Program-made: the position numbers and the translations under genes
Notes under the pieces: model-generated
Databases searched by the model: none
The model's input: the letters and a program-made list of their open reading frames with translations, nothing else
What the model was told of the DNA's origin: nothing
From: CAIWHR01 sp963836265
GTDB taxonomy: Bacteria > Pseudomonadota > Gammaproteobacteria > Burkholderiales > Casimicrobiaceae
Reading direction: 5' to 3'
DNA: 64,000 bases
NCBI GenBank assembly: GCA_963836265.1
Contig: CAWIIO010000001.1
Location: forward strand, 62,001 to 126,000
In this document: positions 16,718 through 26,345 of the stretch, piece by piece
How the letters are laid out: each line of letters starts with the position of its first letter
Numbering within the stretch: the first letter of the stretch is position 1

Positions 16718-18160
16718 ATGCGCGTGCGCGTCGCAGCGCCCCGTTCGCTTTCGCTGTCGTCGATCGGTGTAGCCTTTTTGATCGGCATCCTGGCGTTGCC
16801 CGCCGCGGCCGCGCAGCGGACCTTCGTCCATTCCTCCCCGATCGGTGCCGACGCCAATGCCTCGCTGGTGCCGCCCTGCGCGCTGGCCACCCCGTGCCGC
16901 ACCTTCAACGTCGCGATCGGGGTGACCGACCCCGCCGGCGAGGTGGTGATCCTGGACACCGCCGGCTACGGCCCGATGGTGATCAACAAGTCGATCAAGG
17001 TCATCGGCCCGTCGGGCGTGTACGGCGGCATCAGCGTGCTCGGCGGCGGCAGCAGCCCCGTGATCACGACGGGAATTGTCATCAACGCCGGGGACACCGA
17101 CGACGTCACGCTGCGCGGGCTCGACATCACCGGCGTGGCGAGCGTTGCACCGCTGCCGCTGACCGGCATCGACATCCAGAACGCGGGCGCCGTCCACATC
17201 GAAAAATCGTCCGTCAGCAATTTCCCCCAGGACGGCGGTGCCTGCATCCGGCTGGCGACCTCGAAGACGGTTCGTCTCTACGTCGTCGACAGTTTCCTTC
17301 GCCATTGCCTCACCGGGATCTACGCGAGCGGCAATGCCGTCTCCCCAAACAGCTCGGGCCTGTTCGTCGACAATACTCGGATCGAACGCGGATTCAACGC
17401 GAATCCGGCTTCGCCGCCTATCGGTCTGTGGGTCCAGGGTTTCATGGGCGCGACGCTGCGCAACACGATGATTTCGCGGCATACGACAGCCGTCCAGTTC
17501 GACAGCAACCTCGCCAATGCCAACAACTCGCTGGACGTCATTAACAGCGAACTCACGCAGAACACGAACGGCCTGTACTACTCCGGAACTGCCGGCAACG
17601 GAACCAGTACGTTCAGGGTTGTCGGAAGCCAGATAACGAACACCACGAACGACGCAATCAACATTGCTAATTCCGCAGCCGGCCGCAATACTTTCTTCAC
17701 GATCGGCAGCAGCGTCATCGGCGCTGCGGCAAGACTTGTTGCACTCGCGAACAGCGCCACCGACACCGTCAACGCGAGGGTCGTGCTCGAAATGGACAAT
17801 ACGCGCGCGGTCAACATCTCCGGCAGCGTATCGATCGACCTCAACTCTCCGAACGGCGCGAAGACCTCCGCGCTCATGCGGGACTCGACGTTTGCACAGG
17901 GGGGCACGGTGATCAAGACGCGCGGCGCTGCCCAGGTTTCGGCGACCCTCGTGCGTTCGCAGGTGAACAATTGCGCAATCGTCGTCGACCACGGAGTAGG
18001 CACCGTGCGCCTCCAGGACAATCACATCGTCGCCTGCAGTGACGATTTCGTGAATAACGGCAGCAGCAACATCGTGTCCAACGGCGGGAACATGGTTTAC
18101 GACGTGCCAAACGCGTCGGGCTTTACGTACATCACGCCGACGGTCATTACCCTCAAGTAG
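16718..18160 (+). CDS. secreted right-handed parallel beta-helix protein (paralogue 2)
   Basis: 480-residue paralogue of the preceding gene. The signal peptide is clear (SIGVAFLIGILALPAAAA, residues 16-33). After the shared N-terminal coils (PPCALATPCRTFNVAI and VHIEKSSVSNF) it continues with longer beta-helix repeats rich in Asn, Thr and Ser, ending FTYITPTVITLK, similar to the other copy's end (AYITPTQFAGK). AGGGAG lies upstream of the ATG. It is followed by a strong hairpin at 18181. No enzymatic motif is recognised; function is unknown. Confidence 0.78.
   Translation: MRVRVAAPRSLSLSSIGVAFLIGILALPAAAAQRTFVHSSPIGADANASLVPPCALATPCRTFNVAIGVTDPAGEVVILDTAGYGPMVINKSIKVIGPSGVYGGISVLGGGSSPVITTGIVINAGDTDDVTLRGLDITGVASVAPLPLTGIDIQNAGAVHIEKSSVSNFPQDGGACIRLATSKTVRLYVVDSFLRHCLTGIYASGNAVSPNSSGLFVDNTRIERGFNANPASPPIGLWVQGFMGATLRNTMISRHTTAVQFDSNLANANNSLDVINSELTQNTNGLYYSGTAGNGTSTFRVVGSQITNTTNDAINIANSAAGRNTFFTIGSSVIGAAARLVALANSATDTVNARVVLEMDNTRAVNISGSVSIDLNSPNGAKTSALMRDSTFAQGGTVIKTRGAAQVSATLVRSQVNNCAIVVDHGVGTVRLQDNHIVACSDDFVNNGSSNIVSNGGNMVYDVPNASGFTYITPTVITLK
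16808..17043 (+). repeat. 236-bp near-identical tract, copy 2
   Basis: Partner of 15489-15724 at an offset of 1,319 bp, with three mismatches seen by direct comparison. The sharp drop in identity on its downstream side suggests gene conversion rather than uniform divergence. Confidence 0.95.
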
Positions 18161-18180
18161 CGCGCCGCCCCGGAACACAA

Positions 18181-18205
18181 AGGGCCGGCATCCCGCACCG
18201 GCCCT
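18181..18205. terminator. bidirectional hairpin terminator between beta-helix gene and uvrB
   Basis: AGGGCCGG and CCGGCCCT form an 8-bp perfect stem with a 9-base loop, 20 bp after the stop of the beta-helix gene and 25 bp from the end of the convergent uvrB. The flanks are pyrimidine-rich on the plus strand (ACTTTCCTTCC). Confidence 0.6.
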
Positions 18206-18229
18206 ACTTTCCTTCCTCTCGAAAGTCGC

Positions 18230-20263
<2,034 letters not shown>

Positions 20264-20295
20264 GGGATGGAAACGATGGCGCGCCGGGCAACCGA

Positions 20296-22122
20296 CTATT
20301 GTAACGCCGGACGCGATTCCCGCGCGAGAGCTTCCGCTGCCGACCCTCCGCCCGCGACGAATTGCAGCGCCGCCAGGCGTGCGTAAAGCGGATTCCCGCT
20401 GACCAGCTCGTCGTGCGTGCCCGCGGCGACGATCCGGCCGCGATCCATGACCGCAATCCGGTCGGCGTGGCGTACCGTCGCCAGCCGATGGGCGATGATG
20501 AGCACGGTGCGCCGCGCCATCAGCCGCTCGAGCGCGAGCTGGACGACCCGCTCGCTTTCGGCGTCGAGCGCGCTCGTCGCCTCGTCGAGCAGCAGGATCG
20601 GCCGGTCGGCGAGGATGGCGCGGGCGATCGCAAGCCGCTGCCGCTGGCCGCCGGAAAGCCGCACGCCACGCTCGCCGAGATGACTCGCGTAACCTCGCGG
20701 CAATTGGGCGATGAACTCCTCGGCGTAGGCCGCCTCGCACGCGGCCCGGGCTTCCGCTTCGCTCGCTTCCGGACGACCGTAGCGGACGTTCTCCAGCACG
20801 CTCGCGGCGAAGATGACCGGCTCCTGGGGTACGACTGCGAGCCGCCCGCGCACCGCGCGCGGGTCCGCCGCGCGCACATCGACGCCGTCGACGCGCACGT
20901 GACCCGATTGCGGATCGTAGAAGCGAAGCAGCAGCTGGAACACGGTCGTCTTGCCGGCGCCCGACGGTCCGACCAGCGCGACGTTCTCGCCCGCACGGAC
21001 GTCGAGCGTGAAGGCATCGAGCGCCGGCGTGTCCGGCCGCGACGGATAGCAGAAGGTGACCGCATCGAACGTCACCGTGCCGCGGGGTGGGTTCGGAAGC
21101 GGGACGGGACGCGCCGGCGCCTGGATGTCCGGGACGACGGCAAGGAGCTCGAACAGGCGCTCGGTCGCGCCCGCGGCGCGCTGCAGGTCACCCAGCACCT
21201 CGCTGATTGTTCCGACGGCAGCGGCGACAATGACTGCGTAGAACACGAACGCGGAAAGCTGGCCGGCGCTGATCCGGCCGGCGACCACGTCGTGGCCGCC
21301 GATCCACAGGATGATACCCACGGCGCCGAACACCAGCACGATCACCGTGGCGACGAGCGACGCGCGCTGGCGGATGCGTTCGCGCGCCGTCTCGAACGCC
21401 GCCTCGACGCGCTCGCCGAAGCGCCGCCGATCCTCGTTCTCGTGGCCGTATGCCTGCACGGTCCGGATTTCATGCAGCGCCTCGTCGACATACGCGCCGA
21501 CGTCGCCGATGCGGTCCTGACTCGCGCGGGCAAGCTTGCGCACGCGGCGCCCGAACAGGATGATCGGCGCAACGACCACCGGCACCCCCGCCAGCACGAG
21601 CAGCGTCAGCTTCGCGTTGGTGATCGCCAGCATCACGAGCCCGCCGATCAGGAGCAGCAGGTTGCGGATCGCCATCGACGCGCTCGAGCCGATCACCGTT
21701 TCGAGGACCGCGGTATCGTTGGTGAGACGCGAAATCACCTCGCCCGTTCGCGTCGCCTCGAAGAACCCCGGCGGCAGCAGCAGCAGATGATCGAAGACCG
21801 TATGGCGCAGATCGGCCGTCACGCGTTCGCCGATCCAGGACACGAAATAGAACCGCGTGAACGTAGCCGCCGCCATCACCACGACGACGACGAGCATCAG
21901 CGCCAGCGTCCGGTCGAGCTCCCCCGCATTCCCCGCCCCGAAGCCGCGGTCGATGACGACCTTGAGGCCCTGGCCGACCGCGAGGACGGCGCCCGCCGCA
22001 ACGACGAGCGCCATTGCCGCATAGACGACCTGGCGTTGGTACGGCCGGAGATAGGCGCCGATGCGCACCAGCGCCTTGAGCACGGTGACCGGCGGCAGCT
22101 TGGAGGAGGTATCGAGGGTCAT
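20296..22122 (-). CDS. ABC exporter, MsbA/multidrug-like half transporter (fused TMD-NBD)
   Basis: 608-residue type IV ABC exporter. The N-terminal membrane domain (about 25-320) has six hydrophobic segments; the ATPase domain has Walker A GPSGAGKT at 385-392, the signature LSGGQ at 489-493 and Walker B ILLLDE at 509-514, with the H-loop in IIAHRLATV. The organisation is that of MsbA and related lipid or drug exporters working as homodimers. ATG at 22122 gives MTLDTSSKLPPV; an upstream GTG extension is less likely. It runs just behind uvrB, 32 bp away, in the same direction. Confidence 0.88.
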   Translation of the reverse strand: MTLDTSSKLPPVTVLKALVRIGAYLRPYQRQVVYAAMALVVAAGAVLAVGQGLKVVIDRGFGAGNAGELDRTLALMLVVVVVMAAATFTRFYFVSWIGERVTADLRHTVFDHLLLLPPGFFEATRTGEVISRLTNDTAVLETVIGSSASMAIRNLLLLIGGLVMLAITNAKLTLLVLAGVPVVVAPIILFGRRVRKLARASQDRIGDVGAYVDEALHEIRTVQAYGHENEDRRRFGERVEAAFETARERIRQRASLVATVIVLVFGAVGIILWIGGHDVVAGRISAGQLSAFVFYAVIVAAAVGTISEVLGDLQRAAGATERLFELLAVVPDIQAPARPVPLPNPPRGTVTFDAVTFCYPSRPDTPALDAFTLDVRAGENVALVGPSGAGKTTVFQLLLRFYDPQSGHVRVDGVDVRAADPRAVRGRLAVVPQEPVIFAASVLENVRYGRPEASEAEARAACEAAYAEEFIAQLPRGYASHLGERGVRLSGGQRQRLAIARAILADRPILLLDEATSALDAESERVVQLALERLMARRTVLIIAHRLATVRHADRIAVMDRGRIVAAGTHDELVSGNPLYARLAALQFVAGGGSAAEALARESRPALQ

Positions 22123-22284
22123 TTCGGAAGGAACGCCGGGTGCCGGGGCGTACCGGCGTACGCGCACGGCGGCTCACGCGATGGCTACGATTGCAGCACA
22201 GGCACCGGCACGTTAGCCTTCAGAGGTGGCGTTGTCGAGGACAAGAACGTCCACCGCGTTGCGTCACCCCGCCCGGAGAAAAAC

Positions 22285-22427
22285 ATGCCCTTTTAGCCCT
22301 GCCCGCGCTCGCCACGCTCGTCGCCCTGCTGGCGTATTCGTTCACCGTCGTCAATGTGGGGCTCGCGCGCGTCCGGTACAAGATCGTCGCCGCGTGGGGC
22401 GTGGTGAACGGGCTGCTGACTGCGTGA
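22285..22427 (+). pseudogene. MAPEG-family membrane protein remnant
   Basis: The plus strand encodes ALPALATLVALLAYSFTVVN followed by VGLARVRYKI, matching the first helix of MAPEG-family proteins (glutathione-related membrane enzymes). The natural start ATGCCC at 22285 is followed by a T-run of four and then a TAG; one extra T would join MPFLALPA in frame. The similarity ends after about 35 residues and the frame stops at 22427, so most of the roughly 130-residue gene is missing. It is both frameshifted and truncated, wedged between the divergent ABC exporter and the aminotransferase promoter. Confidence 0.6.
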
Positions 22428-22470
22428 AGCACCGCTGCCCGCAGTGAACGAACGTCGCGTGGGTCCACGG

Positions 22471-22476
22471 TATAAT
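22471..22476 (+). promoter_or_regulatory. probable -10 element of the aminotransferase gene
   Basis: A consensus TATAAT lies 31 bp before the aminotransferase ATG. A clear TTGACA-like -35 is not visible at the right spacing, so the promoter may be weak or activator-dependent. Confidence 0.4.
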
Positions 22477-22506
22477 CGACGCTTCGTAGGAGCCCGCCGC
22501 GACGAC

Positions 22507-23724
22507 ATGAACGCTCCGCTCGCCAATACGCTGCTCGCCACCGTCGAGCTCGCGTCGAAGGATCCGATCCTCGGCGTGACCGAGGCGTTCAATGCCGATG
22601 CGAATCCCGGGAAGACGAACCTCGGCGTCGGCGTCTACTACGACGACAACGGAAAGCTGCCGCTGCTCGAGTGCGTGAAGCGCGCCGAGCGCGAAATGAC
22701 CGATTCGGCGGCGCCGCGCGGCTATCTGCCGATCGATGGCATCGCGAGCTATGACCGCGCCGTGCAGGCGCTGGTGCTGGGGGCCGAGAGCGGGGCTGCG
22801 AAAGCGGGACGCGCGGTGACCGTACAGGCGCTCGGGGGCACTGGCGGTCTCAAGATTGGCGCCGATTTCCTGCGCCGCTTCGCGCCCGGTGCGCAGGTCT
22901 GGATCAGCGATCCCAGCTGGGAAAACCATCGTGCGCTGTTCGAGGGCGCCGGCTTCACGGTCAACAGCTACCCGTATTTCGACGCGGCGACCCGCGGCCT
23001 CGACTTCGAGGCGATGCTCGCCGCATTCAAGCGCCTGCCCAGCGGAGCGATCGTCGTGCTTCACGCGTGTTGCCACAACCCGACCGGCGTGGATCCGACG
23101 GCCGCGCAGTGGGACACGATTGTCGAGGTGGTCCGCGCCCGCGGTCTCGTGCCGTTCGTCGACATCGCGTACCAGGGCTTCGGCGACGGCATCGACGCCG
23201 ACGGCACGGTCGTTCGCAGCTTCGCCGCCACGCCGGGCGCGTTGCTGATCTCGAATTCGTTCTCGAAGTCGTTCTCGCTGTACGGCGAGCGCGTCGGCGC
23301 CCTTACCGTCGTTGCCGACGCCCCGGCAGAGGCGGCGCGCGTGCTGTCGCAGCTGAAACGCCTCATCCGGGCCAACTACTCGACCCCGCCAACCCACGGC
23401 GGTCAGATCGTGGCTACGGTGCTCAATTCGCCCGAATTGCGCGCGCTGTGGGAGGCCGAGCTCGCGACGATGCGCGACCGAATCAAACTGATGCGGGCGA
23501 TGCTGGTGGAACGGCTGCACGAGCGCCTGCCCAGTTCCGATTTCCGCTACATGCTCCACCAGCGAGGCATGTTCTCGTACACGGGGCTCAACGTGGAGCA
23601 GGTGCAGCGGCTGCGCAAGGAATTCTCGATCTATGCGATCGACACGGGGCGCATCTGCATTGCCGCGCTCAATTCGCGCAACGTGGACGATGTCGCCGCC
23701 GCGATTGCGGCGGTCGTCGCCTGA
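22507..23724 (+). CDS. tyrB: aromatic amino acid / aspartate aminotransferase (class I, subgroup Ia)
   Basis: PLP-dependent aminotransferase interconverting aspartate or aromatic amino acids with their 2-oxo acids. It has 405 residues with AspC/TyrB blocks: NLGVGVYYDDNGKLPLLECV, HACCHNPTGVDPT, the PLP lysine K254 in SNSFSKSFSLYGERVG and the late RICIAALN. ATG at 22507 gives the usual start; the short upstream extension is not conserved. A position divergent to uvrB is common in betaproteobacteria. AspC versus TyrB specificity cannot be decided from motifs alone. Confidence 0.9.
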   Translation: MNAPLANTLLATVELASKDPILGVTEAFNADANPGKTNLGVGVYYDDNGKLPLLECVKRAEREMTDSAAPRGYLPIDGIASYDRAVQALVLGAESGAAKAGRAVTVQALGGTGGLKIGADFLRRFAPGAQVWISDPSWENHRALFEGAGFTVNSYPYFDAATRGLDFEAMLAAFKRLPSGAIVVLHACCHNPTGVDPTAAQWDTIVEVVRARGLVPFVDIAYQGFGDGIDADGTVVRSFAATPGALLISNSFSKSFSLYGERVGALTVVADAPAEAARVLSQLKRLIRANYSTPPTHGGQIVATVLNSPELRALWEAELATMRDRIKLMRAMLVERLHERLPSSDFRYMLHQRGMFSYTGLNVEQVQRLRKEFSIYAIDTGRICIAALNSRNVDDVAAAIAAVVA

Positions 23725-23732
23725 CCCCGATT

Positions 23733-23760
23733 TTGACAGGGGTCCCCTATCCGCTATAAT
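23733..23760 (+). promoter_or_regulatory. strong sigma-70 promoter of the tRNA operon
   Basis: A perfect TTGACA (23733-23738), a 16-bp spacer and a perfect TATAAT (23755-23760) precede tRNA-Gly by 15 bp. The spacer begins with a small palindrome (AGGGGTCCCCT). It would drive both tRNA genes and possibly read into the integrated element. Confidence 0.85.
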
Positions 23761-23775
23761 CCAACGCTGTCCGAC

Positions 23776-23851
23776 GCGGGAATAGCTCAGTTGGTAGAGC
23801 GCAACCTTGCCAAGGTTGAGGTCGCGAGTTCGAGACTCGTTTCCCGCTCCA
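23776..23851 (+). tRNA. tRNA-Gly (anticodon GCC)
   Basis: A 76-nt cloverleaf: acceptor GCGGGAA pairs with TTCCCGC, D-arm AGCTCAGTTGGTAGAGC, anticodon stem CAACC/GGTTG with loop TTGCCAA, T-loop GTTCGAGAC, and encoded CCA. It lies in a tRNA-Gly-tRNA-Cys operon. In many Proteobacteria a tRNA-Leu follows; here the integrated element sits after tRNA-Cys. Confidence 0.97.
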
Positions 23852-23932
23852 GAATCACAAGGGAGAGCCCGCCGAGAATGGAGCTCTCCCTTTTCGTTTG
23901 ACCGGCCGGCGCACGTCGGCCGCGCATCCCGT

Positions 23933-24006
23933 GGCGGGATGGCAGAGTGGTCATGCAGCGGCCTGCAAAGCCGTCTACGCCGGTTCGATTCCGACTCCCG
24001 CCTCCA
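23933..24006 (+). tRNA. tRNA-Cys (anticodon GCA), integration site of the 9-kb element
   Basis: A 74-nt cloverleaf: acceptor GGCGGGA pairs with TCCCGCC, anticodon loop CTGCAAA with GCA, T-loop GGTTCGATTCC, encoded CCA. Its 3' part, from the anticodon loop to just beyond the CCA, is the left copy of a perfect 46-bp repeat whose other copy is at 33000-33045. The gene is intact, so integration preserved a functional tRNA. Confidence 0.97.
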
Positions 24007-24008
24007 AT
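23963..24008 (+). repeat. attL-side 46-bp direct repeat
   Basis: Runs from the anticodon loop of tRNA-Cys through the CCA end plus AAT? junction bases (ends CCTCCAAT). It is identical over 46 bases to 33000-33045, and the flanking bases on both sides differ. Confidence 0.97.
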
Positions 24009-24043
24009 GAAACAAGGGTTTTTCGGCGGTTGCATCGAGTGAC

Positions 24044-24062
24044 GTTCACAGGACGTTCACAC
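24044..24062 (+). repeat. left arm repeats GTTCACA(C), 11-bp spacing
   Basis: GTTCACA at 24044 and GTTCACAC at 24055, directly before the integrase ATG. The same motif pair with the same 11-bp spacing occurs at 32883-32901 near the right end. This is the arrangement expected of arm-type integrase or excisionase binding sites. Confidence 0.5.
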
Positions 24063-24063
24063 T

Positions 24064-25104
24064 ATGGCGACGATCCGCAAGCTCCCCTCCGGCCGGTTCA
24101 ATGTGCAGGTCCGCCGCGAGGGTCATCCCCCGATCACCGGCACCTTCCCGAACCGCACCGAGGCGAAGGCCTGGGCGACCAAGATTGAGGACGACATCAA
24201 CCAGGGTCGGCACTACGGCTACTCGCGCGTGAAGACCCTGGCCGAGGCGATCGACGCGTTCACCAAGCTCAAGGCGACGATCAAGACCGCCGACGACCGC
24301 AACCGGCATCTCGCCTGGTGGCGCGAGCATTACGGCGAGCGGAAGCTCTTTCACTTCACCGGCGACGTCGTCGATCAGGGCCGCGAGCGCTTGGCCGCGG
24401 AAAACATCGAGCGGAATCCGGACAAGCCAGTCAGGCATCGCGCACCGCAGACGGTCCGCCACTACCTAATGTCGCTGTCCGCGTGCATGGACTACGCGAA
24501 GCGCAAGAAAAAGTGGATCGAGAAGAATCCCGTTGCCGACGTCGACGCTCCGCCGGTCTCGCCGGGTCGGATTCGATGGTTGTCGGCCGATGAGCGGAAA
24601 CGACTTCTCGCAGCCTGTGACAGATCCGGCAACCCTGACCTCGCGCTGGTCGTGCGGATCGCGCTCGTCAGCGGCGCTCGCCAGGCCGAGATTCAATGGC
24701 TGCGCTGGCCGATGCTCGACCTCTCGCGCGAGTGTGCGTTCCTGCCTACCAGCAAGACCGGCGAACCGCGGGTCATGCCGCTCCCTGGCGAAGCGACGAA
24801 GGCGCTCCGCGCTCGGGCGAAGGTCCGCAGCATCGGCAGCGACCTGGTGTTCCCGTCTCCTGATGACCCGAAGAAGGCGCGCAACGTCTGGCAGGCGTGG
24901 GACGTCGCCCGCAAGCTCGCCGGGCTGCCGGACTTCCGGTTCCACGATTTACGGCATTCGTCGGCGACCGAGATGCTGCGCGCCGGCGTTGACTCGCGGA
25001 TCGTGGCGACGGTGCTCGGGCACAAGTCCATGAACATGATGCGGCGCTATGCGCACGTCGCGCCCGAGCTCGTCGTCGAAGCGGCGAAGAAGGCGCAGCA
25101 ATGA
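24064..25104 (+). CDS. int: tyrosine-type site-specific integrase
   Basis: 346-residue phage-type tyrosine recombinase responsible for integration at tRNA-Cys. An N-terminal arm-binding segment (residues 1-50) and a SAM-like core-binding domain (about 55-160) precede the catalytic domain. Catalytic residues are R206 (SGARQAEI), K231, H294 and R297 (HDLRH), H320 (LGH) and nucleophile Y329 (RRYAH). The gene begins 57 bp after the tRNA end and overlaps the next gene (ATGA). All catalytic positions are present, so the enzyme could be active. Confidence 0.93.
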   Translation: MATIRKLPSGRFNVQVRREGHPPITGTFPNRTEAKAWATKIEDDINQGRHYGYSRVKTLAEAIDAFTKLKATIKTADDRNRHLAWWREHYGERKLFHFTGDVVDQGRERLAAENIERNPDKPVRHRAPQTVRHYLMSLSACMDYAKRKKKWIEKNPVADVDAPPVSPGRIRWLSADERKRLLAACDRSGNPDLALVVRIALVSGARQAEIQWLRWPMLDLSRECAFLPTSKTGEPRVMPLPGEATKALRARAKVRSIGSDLVFPSPDDPKKARNVWQAWDVARKLAGLPDFRFHDLRHSSATEMLRAGVDSRIVATVLGHKSMNMMRRYAHVAPELVVEAAKKAQQ

Positions 25105-25478
25105 CGGCGAAAAGGAAGTACGCAGCGCAGAGGGATCGGGATGTAGCCGCATTGATCGCTACTGGGCTGCGCAACCGACTCGGCCCGGATGACGAGACGC
25201 CAGCAGACGCCGTCGTCTGGTCGATCGACGACGTGCTCTATCTGTTGGACCACTTCGTCACCCATGGGACGTTCGACCTCGACGTCAACAAACGGGCGAT
25301 GACCCGCAGCCGGCGGGCGGCCCTGATCCCTCCGTTCTACCGCATGATGCGCGACGACGGTGACACCTACGAGGTAGCCGTCGGGCGACTTGCAAAAGAA
25401 TTCCATTGCAGCGAAACCGCCGTCCGTACCCTGGTTCCCTCGGGTTACGTCAAAAAGGTGGCGCCCGTTTTGAAGTGA
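25101..25478 (+). CDS. unknown element protein with HTH-like C-terminus
   Basis: 125 residues, start overlapping the integrase stop (ATGA), so probably made with the integrase. The C-terminal part (VGRLAKEFHCSETAVRTLV) looks like a helix-turn-helix; the rest (VVWSIDDVLYLLDHFVTHG) is not recognised. A role in control of integration or excision is only inferred from coupling. Confidence 0.6.
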   Translation: MTAKRKYAAQRDRDVAALIATGLRNRLGPDDETPADAVVWSIDDVLYLLDHFVTHGTFDLDVNKRAMTRSRRAALIPPFYRMMRDDGDTYEVAVGRLAKEFHCSETAVRTLVPSGYVKKVAPVLK

Positions 25479-25535
25479 CACGCTAGCGCGCCATCGGCAG
25501 CATGACTCCGTCGCAACTTACCGCACGGAGTCCAA

Positions 25536-25802
25536 ATGCCACGCATCCCCGATCTCGCCTCGGTTGCAGAGCTGGCGGGTGAGCATTCGCAATTCCCGGT
25601 CCCCACACTGCGGGACTTGATCTACCACGCCGAAGAGCGCGTCACGGCGCGCGGCGAACCGATTCCGCCTAACGGCTTCGCGAGCTGCATTGTGCGGGTC
25701 GGCCGGCGCGTCCTGATCGATCGCGATGCATTTGCGCAGTGGATCGAGCGGGGTCGCGCTGCGCCGATCGCTGAACTAGAGCGTGATCGGGCGGCTGCAT
25801 GA
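25536..25802 (+). CDS. MerR/AlpA-like helix-turn-helix protein, possible excisionase
   Basis: 88 residues. A helix-turn-helix region is followed by the VGRRVLIDRDAFAQWIERG ending typical of excisionase and AlpA-type proteins. These proteins bend attachment-site DNA or activate the element's integrase. AGTCC upstream is a weak ribosome-binding site. It stands close to the integrase, which supports the excisionase or regulator role. Confidence 0.65.
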   Translation: MPRIPDLASVAELAGEHSQFPVPTLRDLIYHAEERVTARGEPIPPNGFASCIVRVGRRVLIDRDAFAQWIERGRAAPIAELERDRAAA

Positions 25803-25839
25803 AGGCCGCCGTGCGCAAGGCCGCGAGAGCGCCGACAGC

Positions 25840-26106
25840 ATGAGTCGCCTGCGACTTTGCGGGCCGCCAAAACGGCAAGAGCCCCCGGCGGAGGGCTCTC
25901 GGCGCACATCAGGACAAACAACCAGCCTGCAGGCTAACGCTTCAGGCGATGCCGTGCAACACCGATTTCGGGTCGTGATCTCCCGAGGCGAGCATCGCGA
26001 GGTCTTTCGCAAATACCGGTCCGGCACGGCCGCTAGCGCCGTTGCTTCTGCGCTGCGCCGCGTCGGCTGCCAGGCGACCGTCGAGCGCATCGAGGCCGCG
26101 CCATGA
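25840..26106 (+). CDS. small hypothetical element protein
   Basis: An 88-residue frame ending in a compact basic segment (HRFRVVISRGEHREVFRKY, then ALRRVGCQATVERIE). Its stop overlaps the ATG of the zinc-ribbon gene, which argues that at least the C-terminal part is translated. The N-terminal half is low-complexity and the start is uncertain. Not recognised. Confidence 0.4.
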   Translation: MSRLRLCGPPKRQEPPAEGSRRTSGQTTSLQANASGDAVQHRFRVVISRGEHREVFRKYRSGTAASAVASALRRVGCQATVERIEAAP

Positions 26107-26345
26107 CCGGCGCCCGCTGCATCGTCTGCGGCGATCCCGGCCCGAACGATTGGTTGTATTGCCGCAAGTGTCACGCCTGGAACGACCTCGGCATCGCGCT
26201 GACCCGGTGCGAATTGGGCCTCGACGAATTCCGCTTGCGTCGCGCGCGCCGCTACTTCGCTCGTGGTCAGAGTCGCGAATCCGTCCGCGCGCTCCTGGCG
26301 AAATTGCTGCGCCGTATCGAGGATCTCGAATATGACCGACTTTGA
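26103..26345 (+). CDS. zinc-ribbon protein of the element
   Basis: 80 residues with a CxxC...CxxC zinc ribbon (CIVCGDPG and YCRKCHAW) followed by a basic helical region. The gene overlaps both the preceding frame (ATGA) and the next gene by 14 bp. Small zinc ribbons next to replication proteins often bind single-stranded DNA or the primase; here this is inference. Confidence 0.6.
   Translation: MTGARCIVCGDPGPNDWLYCRKCHAWNDLGIALTRCELGLDEFRLRRARRYFARGQSRESVRALLAKLLRRIEDLEYDRL

Noticed and set aside
15489..17043. CRISPR or tandem-repeat array
   Set aside because: The repeated tract is a 236-bp coding segment in two paralogous genes, without short repeats or spacers. I saw no CRISPR array anywhere in the window.
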